A DNA stretch of 64,000 nt. Source: Bacillota bacterium. Lineage in GTDB: Bacteria > Bacillota > Sulfobacillia > Sulfobacillales > Sulfobacillaceae. The notes beneath the pieces were generated by a model. The model was not told the DNA's origin. It did no database searches and saw only the letters and a list, made by a program, of their open reading frames with translations. Every line of letters starts with the position of its first letter. The stretch's first letter is position 1. The stretch is from contig JAJYHT010000062.1 in assembly GCA_021784595.1 (NCBI GenBank), forward strand, positions 124,001 to 188,000. The letters run 5' to 3'. Shown here in pieces: positions 41,730 through 50,784 of this stretch. Made by a program: the position numbers and the translations under genes.

Positions 41730-43049
41730 ATGGTTGTGGGGCTGGTGGCTTTGGTAGGTCGTCCGAATGTAGGAAAGTCGTCGTTATTCAACCGCCTTAC
41801 GCAAACGCGTCGTGCTATCGTGGAGGATTTTCCTGGAGTAACGCGAGATCGACTATATGAGGATACAGACTGGAATGGCATGCCTTTTACAGTAGTCGAT
41901 ACCGGCGGGTTGTGGACCGTAGATGATGACTCGATGTTATCGATGACGCGTCAACAAACCAATCTTGCGATCCAGGAAGCCGATGTCATTGTGTTTGTGG
42001 TAGATGGCAAAGAGGGAATTACCGCTGTCGATTTAGACGTGGCCGATTTGTTGCGCAGAAGCCGCAAGCCTGTTGTGGTGGCAGTAAATAAAGCAGAAAG
42101 CAGCCGCAACAGTGGCGCAGAATTTTATGAGTTTGGCTTGGGCGAGCCTATCGCGGTGTCGGCGGTGCATGGAACGGGTGTTGGGGATTTATTGGACAGA
42201 ATCGTGGAATTGTTGCCTGAGCACGAACACCTCGCCAAAGAGGATTTTGGAGAACCAATTCGGATTGCTATTGCAGGTCGGCCGAATGTGGGGAAGTCGT
42301 CGTTGTTGAATGCTCTAATTGGGTATGAGCGAACGCTGGTAACACCGATTGCCGGCACGACGCGGGACGTGGTCGATGCAACCGTGATCCACGATGGGCA
42401 AGAATTCTTGCTGTTGGACACCGCTGGCTTGCGCCGACCTAACAAGATTTCCGAAGAGCTGGAGGAAAAAACAGTTCAGAGAACTCTGGCTGCCATCAGA
42501 GAAACCGACGTGGTGCTATTGATGCTGGCGGCGAACGAAACTTTAAGCGCACAGGATCAGCGGATTGCGGGTCAAGTGGCTCTACACCGCAAGGCTGTTG
42601 TGGTGTTGCTCAATAAGGCAGATTTAGTTAAGGGAACGACGATGGGGTTGCAAGAGAACATCCGTGAGCAACTCAAATTCATGCCCTATGCTGTCGTGCA
42701 GCCGATTTCCGTAATGACAGGATGGCATCTTGACAAGATTTGGCCCCAAGCGATCGCGGCCTATCAGTCCTATACCACCCGCCTGGGGACCCATGCCTTA
42801 AATCAGCTGATTCAGGAGGCGATTCATCTGAATCCGCCGCCGACTGATAAAGGACGTGCATTTAAAATCTATTACGTCACTCAAGTCGATACTAAGCCCC
42901 CGCATATTGTGTTTTTCGTCAATGATCCAGAATTGCTGCATTTTAGCTATGAACGTTATTTGGAAAATCGGCTTCGGGAAAAATTTGGGTTTCTTGGCAG
43001 TCCGATTCATTTGTCGTTTCGTGCTCGTACTAAACGCATCAATGAGTGA
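41730..43049 (+). CDS. der: Ribosome biogenesis GTPase Der
   Basis: A 439-residue GTPase with two tandem G domains and a KH-like C-terminal domain, needed for 50S subunit assembly. Both P-loops read GRPNVGKSS (near residues 10 and 185). G3 motifs are DTGG and DTAG, and G4 motifs N-K-A-E and N-K-A-D. The C-terminus FFVNDPELLHFSYERYLENRLRE (core YERYLEN) is typical. The ATG follows an aagaggggg ribosome binding site. It overlaps gpsA by 8 bases. Confidence 0.95.
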   Translation: MVVGLVALVGRPNVGKSSLFNRLTQTRRAIVEDFPGVTRDRLYEDTDWNGMPFTVVDTGGLWTVDDDSMLSMTRQQTNLAIQEADVIVFVVDGKEGITAVDLDVADLLRRSRKPVVVAVNKAESSRNSGAEFYEFGLGEPIAVSAVHGTGVGDLLDRIVELLPEHEHLAKEDFGEPIRIAIAGRPNVGKSSLLNALIGYERTLVTPIAGTTRDVVDATVIHDGQEFLLLDTAGLRRPNKISEELEEKTVQRTLAAIRETDVVLLMLAANETLSAQDQRIAGQVALHRKAVVVLLNKADLVKGTTMGLQENIREQLKFMPYAVVQPISVMTGWHLDKIWPQAIAAYQSYTTRLGTHALNQLIQEAIHLNPPPTDKGRAFKIYYVTQVDTKPPHIVFFVNDPELLHFSYERYLENRLREKFGFLGSPIHLSFRARTKRINE

Positions 43050-44055
43050 CGGGCGCAATATGGTATCGGTTTTTGGCACCGGCAATTGGGGACTGACGCT
43101 GGCTGATGTGGCAGCGCGGTCTGGTTCTGATGTTCTTTTGTATTGCCGGCGACCAGAAACGTTCGAGTCATTGACCAGTCATCGCCAACATCCAACGTTT
43201 CTTCAGGATTTAGTTCTTCACCGCCGCATTGTTCCTACTATGGACTTAAGCGAGGCAGCAAGTGGGGCCAATAATTGGCTCTTGGTGACCCCGAGCCAGC
43301 ATATGCGTGCCCTAGCTCAAGGGCTAAAGCCATGGGTACGGGAAGAAATACATGTGTTGTCGGCAACTAAGGGATTGGAACTCTCGAGCCACTTGCGCAT
43401 GTCTGAAGTTTTGGTTTCCGAATGGGGCCCAGCGAGCACCCGCCTCGTGGGTGTGTTGAGCGGACCCAATCTAGCGCATGACATTAGCCAGGGACTGCCG
43501 GCAGCTACGGCTGTCGCATGTTCTCATGATTGTTTTCGAGATTGGGCTTCGTGCCTCGGACGAGCTAACTTGCGCCTTTACCATCAACCCGATCGCGTGG
43601 GGGTGGAACTGGGCGGAGCATTGAAAAATGTCCTGGCCATTGCCGTAGGCATTGCACACAAATCAGGATTAGGCGAGAGTGCAAAGGCAGCTCTAATGAC
43701 TCGAGGACTGCATGAGATGGGCCGATTAGCGGTTCGATTGGGCGCTAAGATGACAACTTTGGCCGGACTGTCAGGACTGGGCGATATGGTGGTGACGGCC
43801 TCCTCGTCACATTCTAGGAACCGTTGGTGTGGCGAGCAACTCGCGGACGGCAAGAGCCTTGAAGACATATTAAGCAGCACTGCAATGGCTATTGAAGGCG
43901 TTCCAGCTGCCTATGCTGCTCAAGAGTTGGGCCATCGTCTGCAGGTTCCATTGCCTATTACCGATACCTTAGTAGACATATTTCATGGAACAACGGTTTC
44001 CGAAGCGGTCACTCGGCTGATGACTCGGGCTTTTGTGGGAGAATCAGACCTGTAG
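43042..44055 (+). CDS. gpsA: Glycerol-3-phosphate dehydrogenase (NAD(P)+)
   Basis: A 337-residue enzyme reducing dihydroxyacetone phosphate to glycerol 3-phosphate for phospholipid synthesis. The Rossmann start is V-F-G-T-G-N-W-G-L-T-L-A. V-L-S-G-P-N-L-A, the catalytic-Lys segment GGALKNVLAIAVGI and L-S-G-L-G-D-M-V-V-T are present. ATG 43042 lies in the der 3' end; ATG 43060, giving MVSVFGTGNWG, is an equally good start. The der-gpsA-spoIVA order matches Bacillus. Confidence 0.94.
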   Translation: MSDGRNMVSVFGTGNWGLTLADVAARSGSDVLLYCRRPETFESLTSHRQHPTFLQDLVLHRRIVPTMDLSEAASGANNWLLVTPSQHMRALAQGLKPWVREEIHVLSATKGLELSSHLRMSEVLVSEWGPASTRLVGVLSGPNLAHDISQGLPAATAVACSHDCFRDWASCLGRANLRLYHQPDRVGVELGGALKNVLAIAVGIAHKSGLGESAKAALMTRGLHEMGRLAVRLGAKMTTLAGLSGLGDMVVTASSSHSRNRWCGEQLADGKSLEDILSSTAMAIEGVPAAYAAQELGHRLQVPLPITDTLVDIFHGTTVSEAVTRLMTRAFVGESDL

Positions 44056-44099
44056 ACGAAATTTCCTTTCCAAACCCTGGCATTATCTGCTGAGTTTCC

Positions 44100-44128
44100 T
44101 CATATCCTGCTACTGTCATTCATAGGGT
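44100..44128 (+). promoter_or_regulatory. Sigma-E-like promoter of spoIVA
   Basis: TCATATC (44100-44106), a 14-base spacer and CATAGGGT (44121-44128) fit the mother-cell pattern A-T-A-N16-C-A-T-A-n-n-n-T. It starts 45 bases after the gpsA stop and 68 before the spoIVA ATG. Bacillus spoIVA is sigma-E dependent, so the site is where it is expected. Confidence 0.6.
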
Positions 44129-44195
44129 GATCCCGGGACAAGGCGAGGACCGGCGCCAACCCATTTGGCAGCAAACAAGGGAGGGAACCACAAGG

Positions 44196-45674
44196 ATGGA
44201 GAAGTTTGACCTGTTTAAGGACTTAGCCGAACGTACTGGCGGCGACGTATATCTGGGTGTCGTGGGACCGGTCCGCACCGGCAAGTCCACCTTTATTAAA
44301 CGCTTTATGGAGCGCATGATTTTGCCCGCAATTGAGGATCCTAATGAACGTGAGCGAGCCGTGGACTCCCTGCCGCAAAGCGGCACCGGACGCACTGTCA
44401 TGACCACTGAACCCAAGTTTATTCCAGATGATGGAGTGGAAATTCATCTCAACGACGCCATCGCCTTTCGCGCTCGATTGGTAGATTGTGTGGGGTATGC
44501 AGTGACGGGCGCATTGGGCTATACCGAAGATGAAGGGGATCGCATGGTTATGACCCCCTGGTCCGACGAGGCAATGCCCTTTGAAGAAGCTGCTGAAATT
44601 GGCACGCGCAAAGTTATCACAGACCACTCCACCATTGGGTTGGTGATTACTACTGATGGGAGTTTTGGAGAATTGCCACGGCACGCTTATGTTGACCCGG
44701 AAGAACGGGTAGTAGGGGAACTGAAGGAGCTGGCCAAACCATTTGTGGTGGTGCTGAATACGGCCCATCCATACGCAGAGGAAACCGTTGTGTTGGCCCA
44801 AGAACTATCAGAGCAGTATGATGTTCCTGTTTTGCCCATCAACTGCCTGGAATTACGTCAAGAAGACATCGCACAAGTTTTGGAACAGGTTCTGTATGAA
44901 TTTCCCGTATCCGAAATTCATTTTGAGTTGGTCGATTGGGTCGACGCTCTGCCAACCAGCCATTGGCTGAAAAAGCAATTTGAGCTGGCCACGGAAGAAG
45001 CTCAGGCGGGCATTCAACGATTGCGCGACGTCGACCCTGCGGTGCGGGGACTGGGTAGTTACGACTATGCTGACGACGTTCGACTGACGCATATGGACTT
45101 AGGTACTGGAGTCGCTGAAATTTCAGTAGGCGCCCGTGACGAATTATATTACCGCGTGCTGGGCGAACTCGCCGACCGGCATGTCGCCGCCCGTGGGGAT
45201 ATTGTGAAGTTGTGGCGTGAATATGTGGTGGCCAAAGCGGAGTGGGATAAGGTGGAGGAGTCTATCCGTGAAGTTCGTGCTACGGGGTATGGCATGGTGG
45301 CGCCGACCTTGGCGGAGTTGGTGCTGGAAGAACCGGAACCGATTCGGCGCGGAGCTCAATTTGGAGTGCGTCTTAAAGCCACTGCACCGTCCATCCACAT
45401 GATTCGAGCCGATATTGAGACGGAGATTACCCCTATTATCGGAACTGAACGCCAAGCGGATGAACTTGTGCAATATTTGATGGAACAGTTTGAAGATGAT
45501 CCGAAGCGGCTATGGGAAACCAATCTGTTTGGCAAATCGCTGCATGATTTGGTACGTGAAAGTATTCAATCCAAGTTGTTTAAGATGCCGGAAAATGCCC
45601 AGGAAAAACTTCAAGAAACGTTGCAACGGATTATTAACGAGGGCTCTGGAGGTCTTATCTGCATCATTATCTAA
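44196..45674 (+). CDS. spoIVA: Stage IV sporulation protein A (coat morphogenetic ATPase)
   Basis: A 492-residue ATPase that polymerises on the outer forespore membrane and forms the basement layer of the coat. Walker A GPVRTGKST (residues 24-32) is complete. A long helical middle domain and the C-terminal E-G-S-G-G-L-I-C-I-I-I, which anchors SpoIVA to SpoVM/membrane, are typical. ATG 44196 has aagggaggg about 10 bases upstream. The length equals the Bacillus protein. Confidence 0.97.
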   Translation: MEKFDLFKDLAERTGGDVYLGVVGPVRTGKSTFIKRFMERMILPAIEDPNERERAVDSLPQSGTGRTVMTTEPKFIPDDGVEIHLNDAIAFRARLVDCVGYAVTGALGYTEDEGDRMVMTPWSDEAMPFEEAAEIGTRKVITDHSTIGLVITTDGSFGELPRHAYVDPEERVVGELKELAKPFVVVLNTAHPYAEETVVLAQELSEQYDVPVLPINCLELRQEDIAQVLEQVLYEFPVSEIHFELVDWVDALPTSHWLKKQFELATEEAQAGIQRLRDVDPAVRGLGSYDYADDVRLTHMDLGTGVAEISVGARDELYYRVLGELADRHVAARGDIVKLWREYVVAKAEWDKVEESIREVRATGYGMVAPTLAELVLEEPEPIRRGAQFGVRLKATAPSIHMIRADIETEITPIIGTERQADELVQYLMEQFEDDPKRLWETNLFGKSLHDLVRESIQSKLFKMPENAQEKLQETLQRIINEGSGGLICIII

Positions 45675-45686
45675 ACGGGCATCATT

Positions 45687-45717
45687 AGCCGGGGGTTATC
45701 GTCCTCCGGCTTTATTT
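45687..45717 (+). terminator. Terminator after spoIVA
   Basis: AGCCGGGGG (45687-45695) pairs with CCTCCGGCT (45703-45711) with one mismatch; TTTATTTTTT follows. It overlaps the last codons of the convergent substrate-binding protein gene. Confidence 0.75.
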
Positions 45718-47259
45718 TTTGGTGGTGTTGGCAATCTGCCAAGTCTGGGGCTGATAAAAGGAAACATAAGGATTAGGTTGGTAGCTTAACAGATTGGGAC
45801 TAGCCCAAACCGGGACTTCGGGCCAGGCCAGAAATATGCCTGGCGGGTCCTGCATGAGAGCATTCTGCAGTCGATACAGTGCCAGCATGTGATTCGTGGT
45901 CGCTTCGGTAGCCAAGCATTCTTTCAATGCGCTATCGGTTTGGGCGCTGCTGTAAAAGCCAAAATTCATTCCCTCGGGAGGCGTCATGCTGCTGTAATAA
46001 TCAAAATACATCCAGCCTACGGGCGATGTAGACCTCGAGACGAACGCCCACAAAAATCTTCCTTGCTGCAGATCGGCATAGTATGTGGTCGATGATTTGG
46101 GACTGCAGATGAAATCCACCCCAACTTTTTGTCCTTCGTGTGCTAGTAACTGGCACGCTGCGACCTGCCGAGGATGGTCGGCGTTGACCAATATGGGCCA
46201 CTGGCGACCACTAAGCGGCATGAGATTGACTTGGGCCGCCTGAGGATCATAGGCAGGTGTTTTAAGAAGGGGATCGGTGTACCAATTGGTGGGGGGCAAA
46301 GGTCCATCAGCCTCCGGGCCATGAGCCAGGCGGGCGATGGGATTGCGATCAATGCCTTGGTAAAGTGCGTGCAACACCGTAGGGCGGGCGAGTAGGGAAT
46401 CGCGCATGTTCGGCAGCAAGGCCCAAAGCTGCTGATTTGGGGCCCAGAGAGTGCGAAGTGTGGGTTGACTCGTGCTTTTCGTCGGCGGAGTAAGCCATAG
46501 GGTGGCGCTGCGGTTGGAGGCTCGGTGTGGGGGCGTTGTGCGCCACACCACGTCGGATAGGGCTGGGTTTCCCTGAAAGTACCGAGGCACCTTGCGCAAT
46601 GTCAAATCCGTTTCCGGCTCGTTTTCGGCTACTGGTCGGAAGGGACCGGTGCCAATAAAATCTAATGGTTCAGTTAGAGGACGAGACTTACTCACTAAGG
46701 TCACGGCTGTGCGGTCCAACTCAAAGGCTGGCAAGATAAAGACGCCGGAGCCTTGGGATGCCCAGTCAGACAAAAAGCCTGGGTCTGGCCGGCGCAACGT
46801 AAATTCTACCTGAGTACGATTGATAACACTGACGGACCGCAACAGGGCATTAAGGGCCCGGTAGCCTGGGAAGCCGCTGGCTGGGTTACGGTAAAAGTCG
46901 TAGGTCCAGACAACGTCATGGGCGGTAACCGGGCGCCCGTTCCACCACGTGGCCCGCGGGTCCATACTGAGTACAAACTCCTGGTAATGGTTTAAACTCT
47001 GCCAGTGTGATGCCAAATCGGGAATTATCGTGCCGTTGGGCGAGATGTTGACCAGACCATTCCACATTAATTGGTCCACCGCTCCTGCCTGCGAAGCGTG
47101 ATATGCAGTTACTGGGTCTAGAGACGTATGGACTTCGCTTATGATGTCCAGGGTAGGACGCGGCAATACCCGGCGTGGCAATGCAATATGGGGAGCCCCA
47201 CAGCCTGAGACCAGAGTGGGCATGGCCACAATAAGAAAAGCGATCATTATTTTACGCAT
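45712..47259 (-). CDS. Oligopeptide-type ABC transporter substrate-binding lipoprotein
   Basis: A 515-residue family-5 solute-binding protein. The N-terminus MRKIMIAFLIVAMPTLVSGC is a lipoprotein signal ending in lipobox L-V-S-G-C, so it should be anchored outside the membrane. W-W-N-G-R-P-V-T-A-H-D-V-V-W-T-Y-D-F, a family-5 signature, follows at about residue 100. It lies about 100 bases downstream of the permease genes but beyond a minus-strand terminator. Start 47259 lacks a clear ribosome binding site; ATGs at 47280 and 47289 are alternatives. The ligand is unknown. Confidence 0.82.
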   Translation of the reverse strand: MRKIMIAFLIVAMPTLVSGCGAPHIALPRRVLPRPTLDIISEVHTSLDPVTAYHASQAGAVDQLMWNGLVNISPNGTIIPDLASHWQSLNHYQEFVLSMDPRATWWNGRPVTAHDVVWTYDFYRNPASGFPGYRALNALLRSVSVINRTQVEFTLRRPDPGFLSDWASQGSGVFILPAFELDRTAVTLVSKSRPLTEPLDFIGTGPFRPVAENEPETDLTLRKVPRYFQGNPALSDVVWRTTPPHRASNRSATLWLTPPTKSTSQPTLRTLWAPNQQLWALLPNMRDSLLARPTVLHALYQGIDRNPIARLAHGPEADGPLPPTNWYTDPLLKTPAYDPQAAQVNLMPLSGRQWPILVNADHPRQVAACQLLAHEGQKVGVDFICSPKSSTTYYADLQQGRFLWAFVSRSTSPVGWMYFDYYSSMTPPEGMNFGFYSSAQTDSALKECLATEATTNHMLALYRLQNALMQDPPGIFLAWPEVPVWASPNLLSYQPNPYVSFYQPQTWQIANTTKK

Positions 47260-47301
47260 GTTAACCAGCAATGTGTCCATCACCGTCATTATACCACCCA
47301 A

Positions 47302-47340
47302 AAAACTGATGCCCTGGATTCGCTGAAGAAGCAGGGCATC
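47302..47340 (-). terminator. Minus-strand terminator after the permease genes
   Basis: On the minus strand, GATGCCCTG and CAGGGCATC (47332-47340 and 47308-47316) form a perfect 9-bp stem with a 15-base loop, followed by AGTTTTTT. It lies between the permease B stop and the lipoprotein gene and should reduce lipoprotein transcription from the permease promoter. Confidence 0.75.
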
Positions 47341-47362
47341 AATCCAAAGGTACGGCTCGCCA

Positions 47363-48316
47363 TCAGTTGTATTGAATGCGGGGGTCAACCAAGCCGTAAA
47401 GTAGGTCTGCTAAAAGATTGCCAATAATGGTAAGAAATCCCGTGATTACCACAATGCCTAAGATAATGGGGTAGTCACGCTGATTAGCGGCATCCCAAAA
47501 TAAGAGTCCCATTCCCGGGTAGTTGAAAATCACCTCAATGAGTAAAGCCCCCGAAAATAGGTTGGGTAAAGCCATTCCTAATAAAGTAATCAATGGCAGG
47601 ACAGAATTGCGCAGAGCATGTTTTAACACCACGACCGACTCCTTGACCCCTTTGGAGCGGGCGGTTCGCACAGATCGGAGCACCAGATGTTCTGTCATGG
47701 AAGTTCTCATATACCGACCCCAGCCAGCAATCGTACCTAGCACCAGGGTCAGCACCGGCAGAGTCGTATGGTCTACCCAAGAACCAAAGCCAGGGTTTGG
47801 ATTTAGAGGGTTGGACAGACCACCGCTGGGAAACCAATTGAGGTTGATGCTGAACAACAAGATGATGATAATGCCTAGCCAAAAGATGGGCATAGAGTAG
47901 AAGAAATAGGTAATGGCCGTGACAATGTAGTCGAACTTGGTGTCGTGATAATAGGCTTGAACACTGCCGAGCAGTATCGAGACGATGTGCGCTACAACTA
48001 TTCCAATGCCTACCAACGAAAGAGTGCGGGGCATGTTGGTCATGATGAGCGAAAAAACGGATTCATTGTAGTAATACGAGGTGCCTAGATTGCCGTGGAG
48101 CAGTTGCCCTACCCAAGTGACATATTGAATGGGCAAGGGCCTGTTCAAACCAAATTCTCGATTAATCTGTGCTATGCGCAACGGGGTAGCCTTGGGTCCC
48201 AACATTGCCTGGGCTGGACCGCCCGGCACCACGTGGACCAAAAAGAATCCGATGATGGTAATCCCAATCAAGGAAGGGATGGCTTGCACAAAGCGTTGCA
48301 GAATAAAGCGAAACAT
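47363..48316 (-). CDS. Oligopeptide-type ABC transporter permease (DppB/OppB)
   Basis: A 317-residue permease with six helices. The N-terminus F-I-L-Q-R-F-V-Q-A-I-P-S-L-I-G-I-T is typical of the OppB group. The cytoplasmic EAA loop (R-T-A-R-S-K-G-V-K-E) contacts an ATPase. ATG 48316 has aaggaggg upstream on the minus strand. No ATPase gene lies in this cluster. Confidence 0.9.
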   Translation of the reverse strand: MFRFILQRFVQAIPSLIGITIIGFFLVHVVPGGPAQAMLGPKATPLRIAQINREFGLNRPLPIQYVTWVGQLLHGNLGTSYYYNESVFSLIMTNMPRTLSLVGIGIVVAHIVSILLGSVQAYYHDTKFDYIVTAITYFFYSMPIFWLGIIIILLFSINLNWFPSGGLSNPLNPNPGFGSWVDHTTLPVLTLVLGTIAGWGRYMRTSMTEHLVLRSVRTARSKGVKESVVVLKHALRNSVLPLITLLGMALPNLFSGALLIEVIFNYPGMGLLFWDAANQRDYPIILGIVVITGFLTIIGNLLADLLYGLVDPRIQYN

Positions 48317-48335
48317 CCGATACCCTCCTTATCCC

Positions 48336-49235
48336 TCAAGCCTTCCGCAACCGCGGGTCAAAGGCTTGGCGCATGGCATCTCCAATGAAGTTGACAGAAA
48401 GCTCCACAATCAGAATGGCTACACCGGGAGGATAGATCAGCCACCATGCATTTTGAAACATATACGACATGGAGGACGATAGCATTTCTCCCCAGTTGGG
48501 TGTCGGCGGTGGCAACCCTAATCCCAAAAAGCTTAAGGCGGCCACTGTAAGAATCGCATCAGCCACTTGGAACGTGGAGTTGACCACGACAACCCCCATC
48601 ACATTGGGCAAGAGTTGGCGAAACATGATGCGCCAGTTGCTGGCGCCTAGCGCGCGGGCCGCTTCCACGTAATCGCGTTGTTTTAGGGTCAAAACCTCAG
48701 AACGCACAAGACGGGCTACGCCAAACCAACCCAGAGATCCAATGACCACCAGTAAAACCGCGGCATTGGCCCGAAATACTGAGTCGACGAACAATAGCAA
48801 AAATAGTCCGGGGATGGCGATAAATATGTCAACAATACGCATAAGAATCACGTCGACCCATTTTCCCGACATGCCGCTAATTAGGCCGTACACCACTCCA
48901 ATAAAAGTTGCCATGAAAGCAGCAGCGAACCCAACTTCTAAGGAGAGCTGGCCACCGACCATCATGCGGGCCAAAACATCGCGGCCAAGACTATCGGTGC
49001 CTAGCAGATGGTGGGCGGTGGGAGCTTGCAATGTTGCCAAAAGATTAGGGTTGGTGGTGCTGACCCGATAAATCAGTGGCCCTACAAAGCTAAACAAAAC
49101 TAAAAAAGTCAAGCCAATCACGCCAGCGATGGCCAGAGGATTCTTCCAAAAAGCCTGCCATTCCCGGGAACGGCTACCCGTTTCCTGCATGGGAGCATTA
49201 GGTGTAACCGACTCGGTAACTGTTTCAGGTATCAT
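48336..49235 (-). CDS. Oligopeptide-type ABC transporter permease (DppC/OppC)
   Basis: A 299-residue permease partner of the OppB-type protein. The H-L-L-G-T-D-S-L-G-R-D-V-L-A-R segment is the OppC signature, and the EAA loop is EAARALGASNWRI. ATG 49235 has taggagag on the minus strand. It is the first gene of the cluster, 19 bases upstream of permease B. Confidence 0.92.
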   Translation of the reverse strand: MIPETVTESVTPNAPMQETGSRSREWQAFWKNPLAIAGVIGLTFLVLFSFVGPLIYRVSTTNPNLLATLQAPTAHHLLGTDSLGRDVLARMMVGGQLSLEVGFAAAFMATFIGVVYGLISGMSGKWVDVILMRIVDIFIAIPGLFLLLFVDSVFRANAAVLLVVIGSLGWFGVARLVRSEVLTLKQRDYVEAARALGASNWRIMFRQLLPNVMGVVVVNSTFQVADAILTVAALSFLGLGLPPPTPNWGEMLSSSMSYMFQNAWWLIYPPGVAILIVELSVNFIGDAMRQAFDPRLRKA

Positions 49236-49311
49236 GCGGCTTCTCTCCTACCCGGATTGATGCAATATCTCCATAAGAGACAAAGAATGCAAATTACAGG
49301 ATCTTAACAAC

Positions 49312-49328
49312 GTTATTGTGATAATAAC
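49312..49328. promoter_or_regulatory. Palindrome GTTATT-N5-AATAAC in the divergent permease/corA region
   Basis: A perfect 6-bp inverted repeat with a 5-base spacer lies in the 278-base region between the oppC-type gene (minus) and corA (plus). Its A/T-rich setting and divergent location suit a regulator binding site. I could not define promoters on either side with confidence. Confidence 0.3.
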
Positions 49329-49513
49329 ATCATGCAGGAATATGACAATGAAAATTTTTCGAATATCGGTGACAGTGTATTATATGGACGGCACTCGACA
49401 AAAGTCAATTACGGTTCCTACCACTGTTGGGGGAATTAGCTAACCGATGTCATGACAGGAGGATGGGATAAATGTAGGCTCCCCTGGACAGGATACCGCA
49501 TGAGGTGATGAGG

Positions 49514-50431
49514 ATGCAAGCTCATCAGGAGCGGCGACTGGCGGGTCCGCCGCACCAGGCGGTCGCTTGGACGCATCTGCAAGGCCCCGACGAGTCGGAA
49601 TTAGGTCAAGTCCTGCGGCATTATGACATAAGCTGGTCCACTTCGGCCGAAACTTATCGCGCCACATTTGATCGCTATCCTGAGTTTTATTATGTCCGGT
49701 TTTACGGCTTCGCCGCCAGTGATCCTACAGATTTAATGATAGCGGTGCCAGTGCATGTGGTGGTTAAATCCAAGGTGGTCATTAGTTGGTGCCCGCGACC
49801 AGTCACGGCCGTTGACAGCGTGGCGCGCAAAGTCGATGCTCATCCCGATCTGATTCATAATGGCCACACCTTAATTTTTTACCTATTAGATGAGATTGTG
49901 GAGGACACCTTTCCTGTGCTCGACGTCTTCAATGATCGATTAGCCATCATCGAACACGATGTGTTTGCACCAGGGCCAAGACAGCGCGCCATTCAACAAG
50001 GAATCTTCCGACTAAAACGCGAAATTTTAACACTGCGCCACATTGTAGCATCAGAACGGGACGTCAGCTACCAACTGGTACGGTATTGGGACACAATTGA
50101 CGACAAATCGGAAAGCCGAGAGTGGACCTTTCAATTATACGATCATGTCATACGTCTTTTTGAGTCGGCAGACATTTACCGTGAGTTGGCCAACTCGGTG
50201 TTGGATATCTATCTCGGCAGTGTGTCTAACCGCTTAAATGAAATTGTGAAAAAGCTGACGTTAGTCACGGTGTTGTTTGTGCCGGCTTCCCTGGTGGCCG
50301 CGCTATATGGAATGAACTTCGATTATCTGCCTGGGCAGCATCATCCGTGGGGCTTCTTTCTAGTGGTAGGCGGGGTTTTCTTAATATCCCTTACGCTCTT
50401 GGCCATCTTCAGGCAACGTCGCTGGCTGTAA
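49514..50431 (+). CDS. corA: CorA-type divalent cation transporter
   Basis: A 305-residue channel protein with a large soluble N-terminal domain, a long helix and two C-terminal membrane segments. The first helix ends in Y-G-M-N-F, the CorA pore motif (normally GMN), followed by a short loop. Mg2+ is the likely substrate; Co2+, Ni2+ or Zn2+ cannot be excluded. ATG 49514 is chosen because gaggtgat lies just upstream; ATG 49508 and GTG 49505 are alternatives. Confidence 0.9.
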   Translation: MQAHQERRLAGPPHQAVAWTHLQGPDESELGQVLRHYDISWSTSAETYRATFDRYPEFYYVRFYGFAASDPTDLMIAVPVHVVVKSKVVISWCPRPVTAVDSVARKVDAHPDLIHNGHTLIFYLLDEIVEDTFPVLDVFNDRLAIIEHDVFAPGPRQRAIQQGIFRLKREILTLRHIVASERDVSYQLVRYWDTIDDKSESREWTFQLYDHVIRLFESADIYRELANSVLDIYLGSVSNRLNEIVKKLTLVTVLFVPASLVAALYGMNFDYLPGQHHPWGFFLVVGGVFLISLTLLAIFRQRRWL

Positions 50432-50784
50432 CTGCCAATAATTCCAATTGTCTCTCTGGACGAGTTGAGGGGCCCGATTTACTATGGGCAGGTGAGCTCG
50501 TGTGAACTTGGATCCTGTCTAGAGGTATGGACCACGTTGACACAACATGGAGAAAATTCTACGAACTACTGGATTTACAGCAGGATATTTTTCAATTCAT
50601 GTCGAATTTGCATCCGAATAATATTCAGATATTATTTTGGATTGGTCGCAAGTTTCCCATTGCGCCAAGAATCTATTTTAGCGAGTGTGCTCCATTGTTT
50701 CGGATGAACACAAAGCGTCTCTCATTTTAGGGGCAAACCGTACTCGGCTAATGCTGGGTATAAACAATTTCAGGAGGTTCGATA
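50432..50784 (+). other. 353-base intergenic region before the second substrate-binding protein
   Basis: No recognisable gene. Overlapping open frames of 80 codons (50465-50707) and 67 codons (50527-50730) exist. The 67-codon one has a plausible hydrophilic/aromatic sequence but its agaggt is too close to the ATG. A TTGACA (50537-50542) lacks a good -10 partner. The region is probably the promoter/leader of the downstream lipoprotein gene. Confidence 0.4.

Noticed and set aside
50465-50730. Two overlapping small ORFs upstream of the second binding-protein gene
   Set aside because: Neither has a well-placed ribosome binding site or recognisable domain, and they contradict each other in frame. 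The region is better explained as a leader/promoter.
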